Positions 8,225 to 16,044 of a stretch of DNA of 20,116 bases are shown one piece after another. The DNA is from UBA1737 sp964474685. Its GTDB lineage: Bacteria; Bacillota_I; Bacilli_A; ML615J-28; CAG-313. Position 1 is the stretch's first letter, and each line of letters begins with the position of its first letter. The stretch spans positions 1 to 20,116 of the forward strand of contig CAYYTE010000021.1 in assembly GCA_964474685.1 (NCBI GenBank), in the 5' to 3' direction. A program made the translations under genes and the position numbers. The notes under the pieces are model-generated. The model was given only the letters and a program-made list of their open reading frames with translations. It was not told where the DNA came from and searched no databases.

Positions 8225-8622
8225 AGTTTATCGCCTCCTCTTCTTGCTGGAATAACTCCATATAATATAACAATAACAACTCTTTCAATTAACAGTCCTG
8301 CCAAACAAAAAAAAATATTTAGACTTCCTACTAATTGAGATACAACCAATACAACCGCATATATAAGCATATTTGTAGCATAATTCGTTACCATCATACC
8401 TTTCGGATGCTTAGAATAAAGCATATTACCAATTGCAATTGATGACTTTAAATAACAAATTGTACTAGCGACTTGACCAATCAATAAACTAAGTGACCAA
8501 GTCCAAAGTTTTGGTTTAATTAAATATAATATAATAGCACTTAATACAAACAACACAACACTAACAATACAAGATATAAAAATCGTATACTTAACTTCAC
8601 TTTGACGAATCTTGTTTATCAC
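8221..8622 (-). CDS. atpI: ATP synthase assembly protein AtpI-like
   Basis: This is a small membrane protein with four predicted hydrophobic segments. The pattern SLLIGQVASTICYLKSS, then KGMMVTNYATNMLIYAVVL and a last helix ending VVIVILYGVI, fits the AtpI family (ATP synthase I chain), reported to help c-ring assembly. The frame is open from ATG 8658, but GTG 8622 is the better start: AGAGG lies nine bases before it and it shortens the overlap with the upstream gene from 62 to 26 bases. The sequence is weakly conserved, as usual for AtpI; the call rests on topology, size and position directly before atpB. Confidence 0.75.
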   Translation of the reverse strand: MINKIRQSEVKYTIFISCIVSVVLFVLSAIILYLIKPKLWTWSLSLLIGQVASTICYLKSSIAIGNMLYSKHPKGMMVTNYATNMLIYAVVLVVSQLVGSLNIFFCLAGLLIERVVIVILYGVIPARRGGDKL

Positions 8623-8947
8623 GATTATCTTCCTCTTGCAAAGATTCTTTGGATTCATCTAAGGAATATGTATTATCTATACTATTTTGTATTGTATTTT
8701 GTTTCTTTTTCTCTTCTTCTCTTGCGTACCTTTTACTACTCCGAATAATTCCAATAAAGAAATTTATAATACCAATAATAGAAAAACCTAGAATGCAATA
8801 AAGCATTCCATGTTCATCTTCCGGTCTTCGACTTTTTATTAACACACCCGCAAGTATTCCCGCAACAATGGTAGCAATTAACTGCCATATTTGAGTCATA
8901 ATTATATTATAGATTTTAAAACCTTTTACTAACTTATCTCTTTTCAA
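8597..8947 (-). CDS. atpZ: AtpZ-like membrane protein of the ATP synthase operon
   Basis: A protein of about 116 residues with a two-helix hairpin: helix 1 IWQLIATIVAGILAGVLI, loop KSRRPEDEHG, helix 2 MLYCILGFSIIGIINFFIGI, then a highly charged tail. Size, hairpin and glycine pattern match the AtpZ (ATPase gene 1) family, which in other bacteria is encoded before atpI and works with it. The start appears to be TTG 8947, inside the end of rpiB, because AAGGTG lies seven bases upstream; ATG 8899 has no ribosome site but would still keep both helices. Overlap with genes on both sides suggests translational coupling. The symbol is given by family resemblance only. Confidence 0.6.
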   Translation of the reverse strand: MKRDKLVKGFKIYNIIMTQIWQLIATIVAGILAGVLIKSRRPEDEHGMLYCILGFSIIGIINFFIGIIRSSKRYAREEEKKKQNTIQNSIDNTYSLDESKESLQEEDNRDKQDSSK

Positions 8948-9374
8948 GTTCGTTCACCTTATGAACTCTTCGTTCGTGACGACCACCTAAAAATTCAGTT
9001 GAAAGAAATATATCACAAAACTTACAAGCATAATAATTTGTTGTATTTATCGAACCCATACATAGAATATTCGCATCATTATGCTGTCTCGTTAATCTGC
9101 AACATTCCTCATCCGTTACTAAGGATGCTCTCACAGAATCAATCTTGTTTGCGGAAATAGACATTCCAATTCCTGTATAACAAATAAGAATTCCATAATC
9201 AACAACTTTATCACGCACTGCTTCGCCAACTGCTTTAGCAAAATCTGGATAATCACAAGACTCTAATGAATATGTTCCATAGTCCATTACTTCGTAATTA
9301 TTACTCTTTAAATGTTCAATTACTTTTTGTTTTAATTCCCAACCAGCATGGTCAGAGCCAATTCCTATTTTCAT
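8934..9374 (-). CDS. rpiB: Ribose-5-phosphate isomerase B-type protein
   Basis: This is an RpiB/LacA-LacB family sugar-phosphate isomerase, 146 residues, normal length. It interconverts ribose 5-phosphate and ribulose 5-phosphate in the pentose phosphate pathway. The N-terminal phosphate-binding segment GSDHAGWELK, the catalytic-cysteine loop LICYTGIGMSISANK, TRQHNDANIL and GGRHERRVHKV are all recognisable. One oddity: the residue after the cysteine, nearly always Gly (CGTGIG), is Tyr here. RpiB is favoured over LacA/LacB or allose isomerase by the sequence and by the position before the atp operon, as in Bacillus. ATG 9374 follows AAAGGAG by six bases. The gene shares its promoter with the atp genes. 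Confidence 0.9.
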   Translation of the reverse strand: MKIGIGSDHAGWELKQKVIEHLKSNNYEVMDYGTYSLESCDYPDFAKAVGEAVRDKVVDYGILICYTGIGMSISANKIDSVRASLVTDEECCRLTRQHNDANILCMGSINTTNYYACKFCDIFLSTEFLGGRHERRVHKVNELEKR

Positions 9375-9396
9375 AGAGTTCTCCTTTATTTATCTT

Positions 9397-9425
9397 ATTC
9401 TATCACGATTTCCTTTTTTTTTCAA
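9397..9425 (-). promoter_or_regulatory. Promoter of the rpiB-atp operon
   Basis: On the minus strand TTGAAA (9420-9425), a 17-bp spacer and TAGAAT (9397-9402), with TGA just before the -10 box. No other terminator or equally good promoter is seen down to atpC, so it probably drives all eleven genes. Confidence 0.7.
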
Positions 9426-9531
9426 GATATACATTCTTTTATTCAAAACCCTAATTTCCACATAATTATACTATTCATTTATTTTCAAACCACTCAATTA
9501 AGAACAAATTGAAAAACGCTTTCTTTTTTCT

Positions 9532-9570
9532 TGCTAACTGCTAGCATTTTTAGAGAAAAAATGATAAAAT
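9532..9570 (+). promoter_or_regulatory. Weak promoter candidate for the phosphoesterase gene
   Basis: TGATAAAAT (9562-9570) resembles an extended -10 element, 27 bp before the ATG. A hexamer 17 bp upstream, TAGCAT (9542-9547), is a poor -35 match. It overlaps a short inverted repeat, TGCTA-ACTGC-TAGCA (9532-9546), that could be a regulator site. Weak evidence. Confidence 0.35.
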
Positions 9571-9597
9571 AATTAAATCAAAGAAACGAGGTTGTTT

Positions 9598-12072
9598 ATG
9601 AAAAAATTAATTCACATTTTTTACTATACAATGATTACTTTAACTCTAAGTATATTCATTTATAGTATGCAATTAACAAGTTATGCATCAGAGGATAGTA
9701 TTCTTTATCTATCTAGTTCTCCTGGTGAAACTGAAACAGAAGTAGGTATAAACTATCATGCAAGTGGAAAAGGCTCCTATGTGCTTTATACAAGTAACTC
9801 TACTTTTGCAAATGCTACGAAATCAATCCCTACAGAAACACTGTTTTCCAAAAGTGCTATTAATAATGAAACAGCAACAGTATGGAAAGAACGATACGTA
9901 TGTAAAGTAAGTCTAAAAGACCTTTCACCAAATACTAAGTATTATTACAAGGTAGTTTTAAACTCGACTGAATCAGCTATAAACACATTTACTACGACTT
10001 CCAAAACAGGTACAGATAACAAATTTATTTTTGCCACCGATATTCACGCATCAACGAGTGCAAGTGCGGTATCTACAACAAATACTTTAATTACAAATAT
10101 TCTTAATAAAAATAAGGATGTTAAAATGGTATATATGACTGGAGACCAAGTAGACCGTGGCGGATATGAAACAACATGGCAAACGTATTATAATAATCTT
10201 CCAGTAATGAATAACTTATTACAAGCAACGATTCCTGGAAACCATGAATACTATCATAGTAGTGATTCTGGTTATATCTCTCCTGAATTCTATAACCAGT
10301 TTTTTAATAATCCTCAAAACGGTCCTGAAGACAGGCTTAATTCTACATACTATTTTGAATATGGAAATATTTTATTTATTCAAATTGATATAATCAATAA
10401 GAAATTTTTGACAGAACAACAAGAATGGTTTAAAAATGTAGTCGCAAATCATCCATCCCAATGGATAATTGTAGGAAGTCACGCTGGAGCAATTTCAACA
10501 GGGCCTTATGAAAGTGATTCTTCTTATATGAAAAATAATTGGACAAAAATATTTGAAGAATGCCAAGTGGATATTTGCTTTAGTGGACACGAGCACATAT
10601 ATATACGTCGTGATCGATTCTTCGAAAACGAGCTAAATCCAACCCTTGGAGTAAGTTATTTAGTTGGCCCAGCAGCGGGAGCAAAAAACTACACTGCTGA
10701 CCCATCTAAAACGGATAGCGATTTATATTTCAAAGATTTCAATATTAATTACCACGCAAATCTAATTCATGTTACGGATACTACATTAACTTGTGATTTA
10801 TATAATAAATCAGGAGTTGTAGAAGACACATATCAGTTAAAAGCAAAAAGACCATCCACTATTGAAAATATTTCAAAAGAAGAAATTCTTGATAAGATTG
10901 TACTTGCTCCAACAGAAAGTGATACGAAGATGCAAATTCGTTGGGATAAGTCATTATGGGGAAATGTCAAAAAAATCGAAATAATAAAGAAGCAAGAAAC
11001 ATCTGATTTTTCCCAAACTGTTATTATGAGTGCTCCTAGTTTAAATTATAGTTTTGTACGTCCAATCTACGCCTATCGTGATTATAAAATAGAAATAGTT
11101 GTCACTTGTCAAGATGATTCGATTCTTAAGAAAACTATAAATATATATGATCCAGGCATTCACGAAGACCTCAGCCTTAGTAATCATGAGCAAATCGTGC
11201 TTAAAAAAGAAGATGCAACGATTGATTATATCAAAGATATAAAAGTACAGTTAAATAATACAACTTATCCTATGAATGAAGATAGCCTTACGATACATGG
11301 CTTACAAGAAAATACAATATATGAAGGAGTAATTTCATATAAGTATACAAAAGATGGTTTAAACGAAACAAGACAATACCCAATTCAAACCCATACTCTT
11401 CCTTTTGCATTTCCAGAAGAACCATTTACTATTACTAATATCTCTAAGAATTCAATGGATGTTGTAACAAATGACGATACTATTCAATACACAAATATAT
11501 CACTCTATTTAAATGATGTAAAATATGTAATTGATACAACGAAACTATCTTCACACATTGAAGGGCTTGTTGAAGATACATCCTATGAATATTATTTTGA
11601 ATATACCATTCTAGATAAAGCATCTTCTTTAGAGTTCTCTACAACTACAGCTAAGAAATCAATTCAAACTCTATCCTATGAGTTACCATCAATTGATGAA
11701 TTTACATTAAAAACAAGCGATGATACAACCGCAACATTTAAATACGATTATAATGATACCGATAATAAAGTCACTGAAGCTTATATTTTATATGGAAATA
11801 ATCAGAAATTAACATTAAACAAAAAGCGGGGAACCGAAACAATTACAGGTCTCGATTTTACGAAATCCAATTGTTCATTTAAGCTTGTTTTAGTATTTGA
11901 TAATAAAACAATTGAAAGTGAAACAGTTACAATCGATAAAATAGAAGTTACTCCTACTCCTGACCCAGTTCCTGAAAAAAAGGGATGCAAAAAAAATACT
12001 ATTTATGAAACTACATTACTTCTTTCTAGTTTATCTATTTGTTTATATTTACTTAAAAAGAAACATAACTAA
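9598..12072 (+). CDS. Secreted calcineurin-like metallophosphoesterase, purple acid phosphatase-like layout
   Basis: An 824-residue surface enzyme likely to cleave phosphate esters outside the cell. ATG 9598 follows CGAGG by six bases. A signal peptide ends near SYA-SED (residue 30). Residues about 35-140 form the Fn3-like N domain of purple acid phosphatases. Residues about 143-420 form the two-metal catalytic domain: D148 and H150 (ATDIH), D183 (TGDQ), N215 and H216 (GNHE), H295 (GSHAG), H331 and H333 (GHEH). The metal-ligand Tyr of true purple enzymes (GDxxY) is not there (GDQVDR). Three Fn3-like repeats follow, each with a G-L-x(n)-Y-type turn. The end is PTPDPVPEKKGCKK, a hydrophobic helix and KKKHN, without LPXTG; the lone Cys797 sits just before the helix. 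The substrate is unknown. It is the only plus-strand gene here. Confidence 0.85.
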   Translation: MKKLIHIFYYTMITLTLSIFIYSMQLTSYASEDSILYLSSSPGETETEVGINYHASGKGSYVLYTSNSTFANATKSIPTETLFSKSAINNETATVWKERYVCKVSLKDLSPNTKYYYKVVLNSTESAINTFTTTSKTGTDNKFIFATDIHASTSASAVSTTNTLITNILNKNKDVKMVYMTGDQVDRGGYETTWQTYYNNLPVMNNLLQATIPGNHEYYHSSDSGYISPEFYNQFFNNPQNGPEDRLNSTYYFEYGNILFIQIDIINKKFLTEQQEWFKNVVANHPSQWIIVGSHAGAISTGPYESDSSYMKNNWTKIFEECQVDICFSGHEHIYIRRDRFFENELNPTLGVSYLVGPAAGAKNYTADPSKTDSDLYFKDFNINYHANLIHVTDTTLTCDLYNKSGVVEDTYQLKAKRPSTIENISKEEILDKIVLAPTESDTKMQIRWDKSLWGNVKKIEIIKKQETSDFSQTVIMSAPSLNYSFVRPIYAYRDYKIEIVVTCQDDSILKKTINIYDPGIHEDLSLSNHEQIVLKKEDATIDYIKDIKVQLNNTTYPMNEDSLTIHGLQENTIYEGVISYKYTKDGLNETRQYPIQTHTLPFAFPEEPFTITNISKNSMDVVTNDDTIQYTNISLYLNDVKYVIDTTKLSSHIEGLVEDTSYEYYFEYTILDKASSLEFSTTTAKKSIQTLSYELPSIDEFTLKTSDDTTATFKYDYNDTDNKVTEAYILYGNNQKLTLNKKRGTETITGLDFTKSNCSFKLVLVFDNKTIESETVTIDKIEVTPTPDPVPEKKGCKKNTIYETTLLLSSLSICLYLLKKKHN

Positions 12073-12074
12073 CA

Positions 12075-12103
12075 AAAAAAGAAAGTCTTAGACTTTCTTT
12101 TTT
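12075..12103. terminator. Bidirectional intrinsic terminator
   Basis: AAAAAAGAAAGTC (12075-12087), loop TTA and GACTTTCTTTTTT (12091-12103) form a 13-bp stem with A and T runs on both sides. It lies between the convergent phosphoesterase and tsaC stop codons and can serve both strands; the tsaC stop codon overlaps its right end. Confidence 0.85.
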
Positions 12104-12683
12104 ATTGAACTTTGATACTTCCTTGTCGTAACACTTTTATTTCATCAGTTGTAACATCAATCACAGTCGAGGAAACATCACTGGATATAGTATCTTCATC
12201 AATTAGATAATCAATTAATGACCCAAAATGGAAGTTAATATCATTATAATTATTTAAAGGCGGTTCCCCACTTAAATTTACACTCGTAGTGGCTAAGGCT
12301 CCATATTTATTTAAGATTTTTAATGCGATACTTGAATCTGGTATTCGAAATCCAATTGTTTGTTTTCCTCGCACAATATGATCTGATACAAATGAATTTT
12401 TATTAAATACAATCGTTAAAGCTCCCGGCCAGTACTTTTTCATAAGTTCTAGAACTTTATCGCTAGGCGCTACTACATATTTTAAAACTTCTTGGATGTT
12501 CGGAGCAAGAATAGCAAGAGGCTTTGAATAGTCACGATGTTTTAATTCATATATTTTTTCAATTCCTACTTCATCATCTAAAATCGCACCAATACCATAT
12601 ACGGTATCCGTTGGAAAACCAATTATGTGAGTTCTAAGTTCTTCTTTCGATATATTATCGAGTTCAGATAGTTTCAAGTTCAT
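12102..12683 (-). CDS. tsaC: L-threonylcarbamoyladenylate synthase (TsaC/Sua5/YrdC family)
   Basis: It makes threonylcarbamoyl-AMP from threonine, bicarbonate and ATP, the first step of t6A formation on ANN-decoding tRNAs. About 193 residues: the YrdC domain only, without the C-terminal Sua5 domain. Signatures are IGFPTDTVYGIGA near the N terminus, the K-x-R motif in ELKHRDYSKPLAIL (about 46-59), and S-x-N in ATTSVNLSGEPP. The start is uncertain: ATG 12683 is used here, but GAGGTG lies directly against it and six bases before TTG 12677, which may be the true start. The gene overlaps the end of prmC by about 20 bases. prfA-prmC-tsaC in this order is also found, with insertions, in Bacillus. 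Confidence 0.9.
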   Translation of the reverse strand: MNLKLSELDNISKEELRTHIIGFPTDTVYGIGAILDDEVGIEKIYELKHRDYSKPLAILAPNIQEVLKYVVAPSDKVLELMKKYWPGALTIVFNKNSFVSDHIVRGKQTIGFRIPDSSIALKILNKYGALATTSVNLSGEPPLNNYNDINFHFGSLIDYLIDEDTISSDVSSTVIDVTTDEIKVLRQGSIKVQ

Positions 12684-13533
12684 CACCTCGATTGACTATA
12701 ATCGTCATTCTACTTTTCCCTTCCATATCTTGAATATCTGTTACAATTCCTTTTGGAAAATATTTTCTTGCTAGATTCTCCATAGCTGTTTTTTTCGAAT
12801 AACTATGTTCAAAAGCAATTATATTATGAGGTTTTAAAATAAGACTTGCATTTTTTAAAATAACTTCATAAAAGTCCATTCCATCAATACCACCAAATAA
12901 TGCAACGTTCGGTTCATTATCTTTTACAATCTTTTCAACAAACTCATCATCTGGTATATACGGAGGATTTGAAACTAAAACATCAAACTTAATTCCTGCT
13001 TCAATAAAGGGATTTAACATATCTCCTTCAAAAAAGTTAATTGATGCGCTGTTATTACAAGCATTTTCTTTTGCAACATCTAGAGCATCATGAGATATAT
13101 CACTTGCATAAACTTGCATATGTGGTTCTTCTTTTGCTAGAGCTATTGCAATTGCTCCCGAACCGGTTCCAATATCTACTAATGTTATATCTTTTTTATT
13201 GAACTCTTCATCATAATATTTTAATACATAACTAACTAGTTCTTCCGTCTCGGGGCGTGGAATCAATACGGCACTCGATACTTTCATTTTATAGCCATAG
13301 AAATAAGAATACCCAAGTATATATTGAACAGGTTCGTTTTGATATAAATATTTCGACACTGCTTTTTCGATAGAATCAAGAACACTACTATCAATTTCAC
13401 AATTAATATCCGCATAAAAAGAAGCACCATTTTTTTTCGATAATTCAAGTACTAATATTTTAATTGCACTTGCTTCAAGACCTAATGATTCTGCTAATGC
13501 ACAATTCTTTTTTAAATATTGATGATAGGTCAT
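12664..13533 (-). CDS. prmC: Peptide chain release factor N5-glutamine methyltransferase
   Basis: It methylates the glutamine of the GGQ motif of release factors, using S-adenosylmethionine; its substrate RF1 is encoded just upstream. 289 residues, full length. The N-terminal helical domain carries IPRPETEE (91-98), the SAM-binding DIGTGSG is at 120-126, and the catalytic NPPY at 189-192 (SNPPYIPDDE). ATG 13533 follows GGAG by seven bases. A weak hairpin with a T run separates it from prfA, so it may be read by partial read-through; no convincing promoter of its own is seen in the 65-bp gap. It overlaps tsaC. Confidence 0.95.
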   Translation of the reverse strand: MTYHQYLKKNCALAESLGLEASAIKILVLELSKKNGASFYADINCEIDSSVLDSIEKAVSKYLYQNEPVQYILGYSYFYGYKMKVSSAVLIPRPETEELVSYVLKYYDEEFNKKDITLVDIGTGSGAIAIALAKEEPHMQVYASDISHDALDVAKENACNNSASINFFEGDMLNPFIEAGIKFDVLVSNPPYIPDDEFVEKIVKDNEPNVALFGGIDGMDFYEVILKNASLILKPHNIIAFEHSYSKKTAMENLARKYFPKGIVTDIQDMEGKSRMTIIVNRGDELETI

Positions 13534-13572
13534 AGTTATACTCCATTCTTACCTTTGATTTTTAATCTATTA

Positions 13573-13597
13573 AAGAAAAAAGTTTCTAAATAGAAAC
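13573..13597 (-). terminator. Weak intrinsic terminator or attenuator after prfA
   Basis: GTTTCT (13582-13587) and AGAAAC (13592-13597) form a 6-bp stem with a 4-nt loop, followed on the minus strand by TTTTTTCTTTA. It begins directly at the prfA stop codon. The stem has only two G-C pairs, so termination may be partial. Confidence 0.5.
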
Positions 13598-13598
13598 C

Positions 13599-14663
13599 TT
13601 ATTCTTCCGTAGTACTTAATTGTTTCTTTTGATCTTCAGCAATTAATGCTTCAATGATTGGGTCAAGTTTTCCTTCCATTACTCGATCGAGTTGTTGAAG
13701 TGTAAAGCCTATTCGATGGTCAGTCACTCTATTTTGAGGATAGTTATAGGTACGAATCTTCTCAGAACGATCGCCATGACCTATTTTAGAAAGACGCTCC
13801 GCACCTTCTTTATCTGCTTTTTGTTGTTGCATTAAATCATACAAACGAGCACGTAAAACTTTCATACAACTATCTTTGTTTTCATGTTGACTTCTACCAT
13901 CTTGACACTGAATTGAAATTCCTGTAGGTAAATGTGTAACACGAACAGCAGAATATGTTGTATTTACACCTTGACCACCTGGCCCCGATGCACAGAATAT
14001 ATCTACACGAATATCTTTCGGATCAATTGTTACTTCCAATTCTTCCGCTTCAGGCATAACCAAAACGGTTGCGGTTGAAGTGTGAATTCTTCCCGATGCT
14101 TCCGTCTCCGGAACTCTTTGTACACGATGAGAACCAGATTCATATTTTAAAAATGAATATACATTTTCACCAGTAATTATCGCACTAATACTACTGAAAC
14201 CACCAGCTTCTCCTTCTTGAGAATCCGTAATTTGAATCTTCCAGCCCTTCGTTTCAGCATATTTAGAATACATACGAAATAGATTTCCCGCAAAAATATT
14301 TGCTTCGTCTCCTCCTACAGCACCACGAACCTCTAAAACTATGTTCTTTTCATCGTTAGGGTCTTTAGGAAGCAACATAATCTTTAAATCAGATTCACAT
14401 TGCTCTAATTTTTCATTTGTTTTTTGTAGTTCCTCTTCTGCCATCTCATGCATATCCTCATCTTTTGCCATCTCATGCAAATCGACAAGATCTTTATTTA
14501 ATTGAGTATACTCATGAAATTTTACAACAATTTTCTCAAGATTTCTTTGTTCTTTTGATAATGTTGTAAGTTTCTTTATATCACACGTTACATCAGGTGA
14601 TACAAGCAACTCGTTTAGTTCATTATACCTTTTTTCAATAGCCTCTAAACGACTAATTATCAT
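13599..14663 (-). CDS. prfA: Peptide chain release factor 1
   Basis: RF1 ends translation at UAA and UAG. 354 residues, normal length. The codon-recognition tripeptide is P-E-T (185-187, in QRVPETEAS), as in other Bacillota RF1 proteins, rather than the SPF of RF2. The peptidyl-tRNA hydrolysis motif GGQ is at 229-231 (SGPGGQGVNTTYSAVR), the target of PrmC. Residues 20-100 form the coiled N domain. ATG 14663 follows GGGAGA at a good distance. It is 43 bases after dnaB on the same strand, so it may be part of the gdpP-rplI-dnaB transcript. Confidence 0.97.
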   Translation of the reverse strand: MIISRLEAIEKRYNELNELLVSPDVTCDIKKLTTLSKEQRNLEKIVVKFHEYTQLNKDLVDLHEMAKDEDMHEMAEEELQKTNEKLEQCESDLKIMLLPKDPNDEKNIVLEVRGAVGGDEANIFAGNLFRMYSKYAETKGWKIQITDSQEGEAGGFSSISAIITGENVYSFLKYESGSHRVQRVPETEASGRIHTSTATVLVMPEAEELEVTIDPKDIRVDIFCASGPGGQGVNTTYSAVRVTHLPTGISIQCQDGRSQHENKDSCMKVLRARLYDLMQQQKADKEGAERLSKIGHGDRSEKIRTYNYPQNRVTDHRIGFTLQQLDRVMEGKLDPIIEALIAEDQKKQLSTTEE

Positions 14664-14706
14664 ACATCTTCTCCCAAAAATTACATTAAAATTTATCTAT
14701 AAGTGG

Positions 14707-16032
14707 TTAATTTCTTGCATTATTAAATGCACGCTTTGATTTTTTCCTTGGTCTATCCTTCGTAATAGTTTCTTCAACAAACTTTGCTGAAGCACCATAG
14801 AAACGATAATCAATAAAAGTAGTAGGTCCTTGACGGTTCTTTTCTATGCTTAAAATAATATCAATCGACTTTGCCACTTCTGAGTCTTTTCCAGCCGCAA
14901 ATGAGTTATTAACACTTAAATTAGACATAGCTTCGACTTTTTTACTTAATTCATCCGCAATGTTTCTTCTTTGTTCTTCTAAATTTGTCGAACCATTTTC
15001 ATCATTTGATTCTTCCACATCACTTCTACGATAAAGAAACATTACTAAGTCCGCATCTTGTTCGATAGAACCTGATTCTCTCAAGTCCGCTAATTGCGGT
15101 TCTTTATTNNNNNNNNNNNNNNNNNNNNNNNNNNNNNNNNNNNNNNNNNNNNNNNNNNNNNNNNNNNNNNNNNNNNNNNNNNNNNNNNNNNNNNNNNNNN
15201 NNNNNNNNGCTAAAACACTAAATTCATTACTAGTTAAACTTCCACTTTGAATACGCGACATAGATATGCCTGTTTCATGAGCATAAAGTCTCATCATAAT
15301 TTGTTCGACACTCATTTCAAGAGAAAAAACAGCAACCTTTGCTTCTTTATTTTTAACACAAGTATTTAATGCAAGATTTAACGCAAAGTTTGATTTACCA
15401 ACACTGGGTCTAGCCGCAAGGATAATTAAGTTACCCGGTTGAAAACCAAGAGTAGCTTTATTAAGCTTCGGATACCCTGTATCAAGTCCAGTCGTATTCG
15501 AGCTGCTCGCTTGAATTGTTTCAATCTTAGCTAATGTTTCATCCGCCGCAACGCCTACAGTTATAAAGTTAGTTGTTCTTCTATTTTTAATGATATTTAA
15601 CATTTGATCTTCAGTTTTATCAAGAACATCATTAAAATCAAGTCGAGATAATAAAATATCATCCGATAACTCTTGCATAGATTGAAGGAGTTTTCGCTCT
15701 AATGATTTTTCCTCAACAATGTTAATATACATAGCACTCGATACAGTCGATGGAACAGAATCAATCATATCTAAGATATAATTCTTAAAATTGTCATCTA
15801 CTGCAACCTTGTCATGAAGCAATTGGTCCGCAACACTTATTGGTTGAATCAATTGTTTTTTTAAACGAAGATTTTGCATTGCTTGATAAATGAGTTGGTT
15901 CTTCTCATCATAAAAATCACTTGGAACAATTTTACCAATTAAAGAATCAATTACATTATTATCTAAAAACACACTACCTAATATATATATCTCAGCCTCG
16001 GAATTATAAGGTACTGATTTTGTAGAATTCAT
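14707..16032 (-). CDS. dnaB: Replicative DNA helicase (interrupted by an assembly gap)
   Basis: The hexameric fork helicase (DnaC in Bacillus naming). The N-terminal domain (residues 1-150, starting VPYNSEAEIYILGSVFLD) and linker lead into the RecA-type domain with Walker A ARPSVGKS (207-214). Walker B and the following segment are lost in the 100-N gap. After it come LADLRESGSIEQDADLVMFL and IEKNRQGPTTFIDYRF, the arginine-finger end, then a basic tail. From the Bacillus protein I estimate about 95 residues are missing, so the gap is understated. Between the FLYRR and IEKNRQGP elements there are about 55 residues where Bacillus has about 13. ATG 16032 follows AAGGGGG. It lies 12 bases after rplI. 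Confidence 0.93.
   Translation of the reverse strand: MNSTKSVPYNSEAEIYILGSVFLDNNVIDSLIGKIVPSDFYDEKNQLIYQAMQNLRLKKQLIQPISVADQLLHDKVAVDDNFKNYILDMIDSVPSTVSSAMYINIVEEKSLERKLLQSMQELSDDILLSRLDFNDVLDKTEDQMLNIIKNRRTTNFITVGVAADETLAKIETIQASSSNTTGLDTGYPKLNKATLGFQPGNLIILAARPSVGKSNFALNLALNTCVKNKEAKVAVFSLEMSVEQIMMRLYAHETGISMSRIQSGSLTSNEFSVLXXXXXXXXXXXXXXXXXXXXXXXXXXXXXXXXXXNKEPQLADLRESGSIEQDADLVMFLYRRSDVEESNDENGSTNLEEQRRNIADELSKKVEAMSNLSVNNSFAAGKDSEVAKSIDIILSIEKNRQGPTTFIDYRFYGASAKFVEETITKDRPRKKSKRAFNNARN
15109..15208. other. Assembly gap (100 N) inside dnaB
   Basis: Exactly 100 N, the usual placeholder for unknown length. By comparison with known DnaB proteins roughly 290 bases are absent, including Walker B. 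Confidence 0.95.
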
Positions 16033-16044
16033 AAATCCCCCTTA

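Noticed and set aside
9375..9597. Riboswitch or small RNA in the divergent rpiB-phosphoesterase intergenic region
   Set aside because: I see two promoters, AT-rich sequence and a short inverted repeat, but no conserved RNA fold or terminator.
14439..14479. Two copies of TGCCATCTCATGCA 27 bp apart in prfA
   Set aside because: They encode the repeated acidic HEMA pattern of the RF1 coiled N domain, and the protein length is normal, so it is not a separate element.
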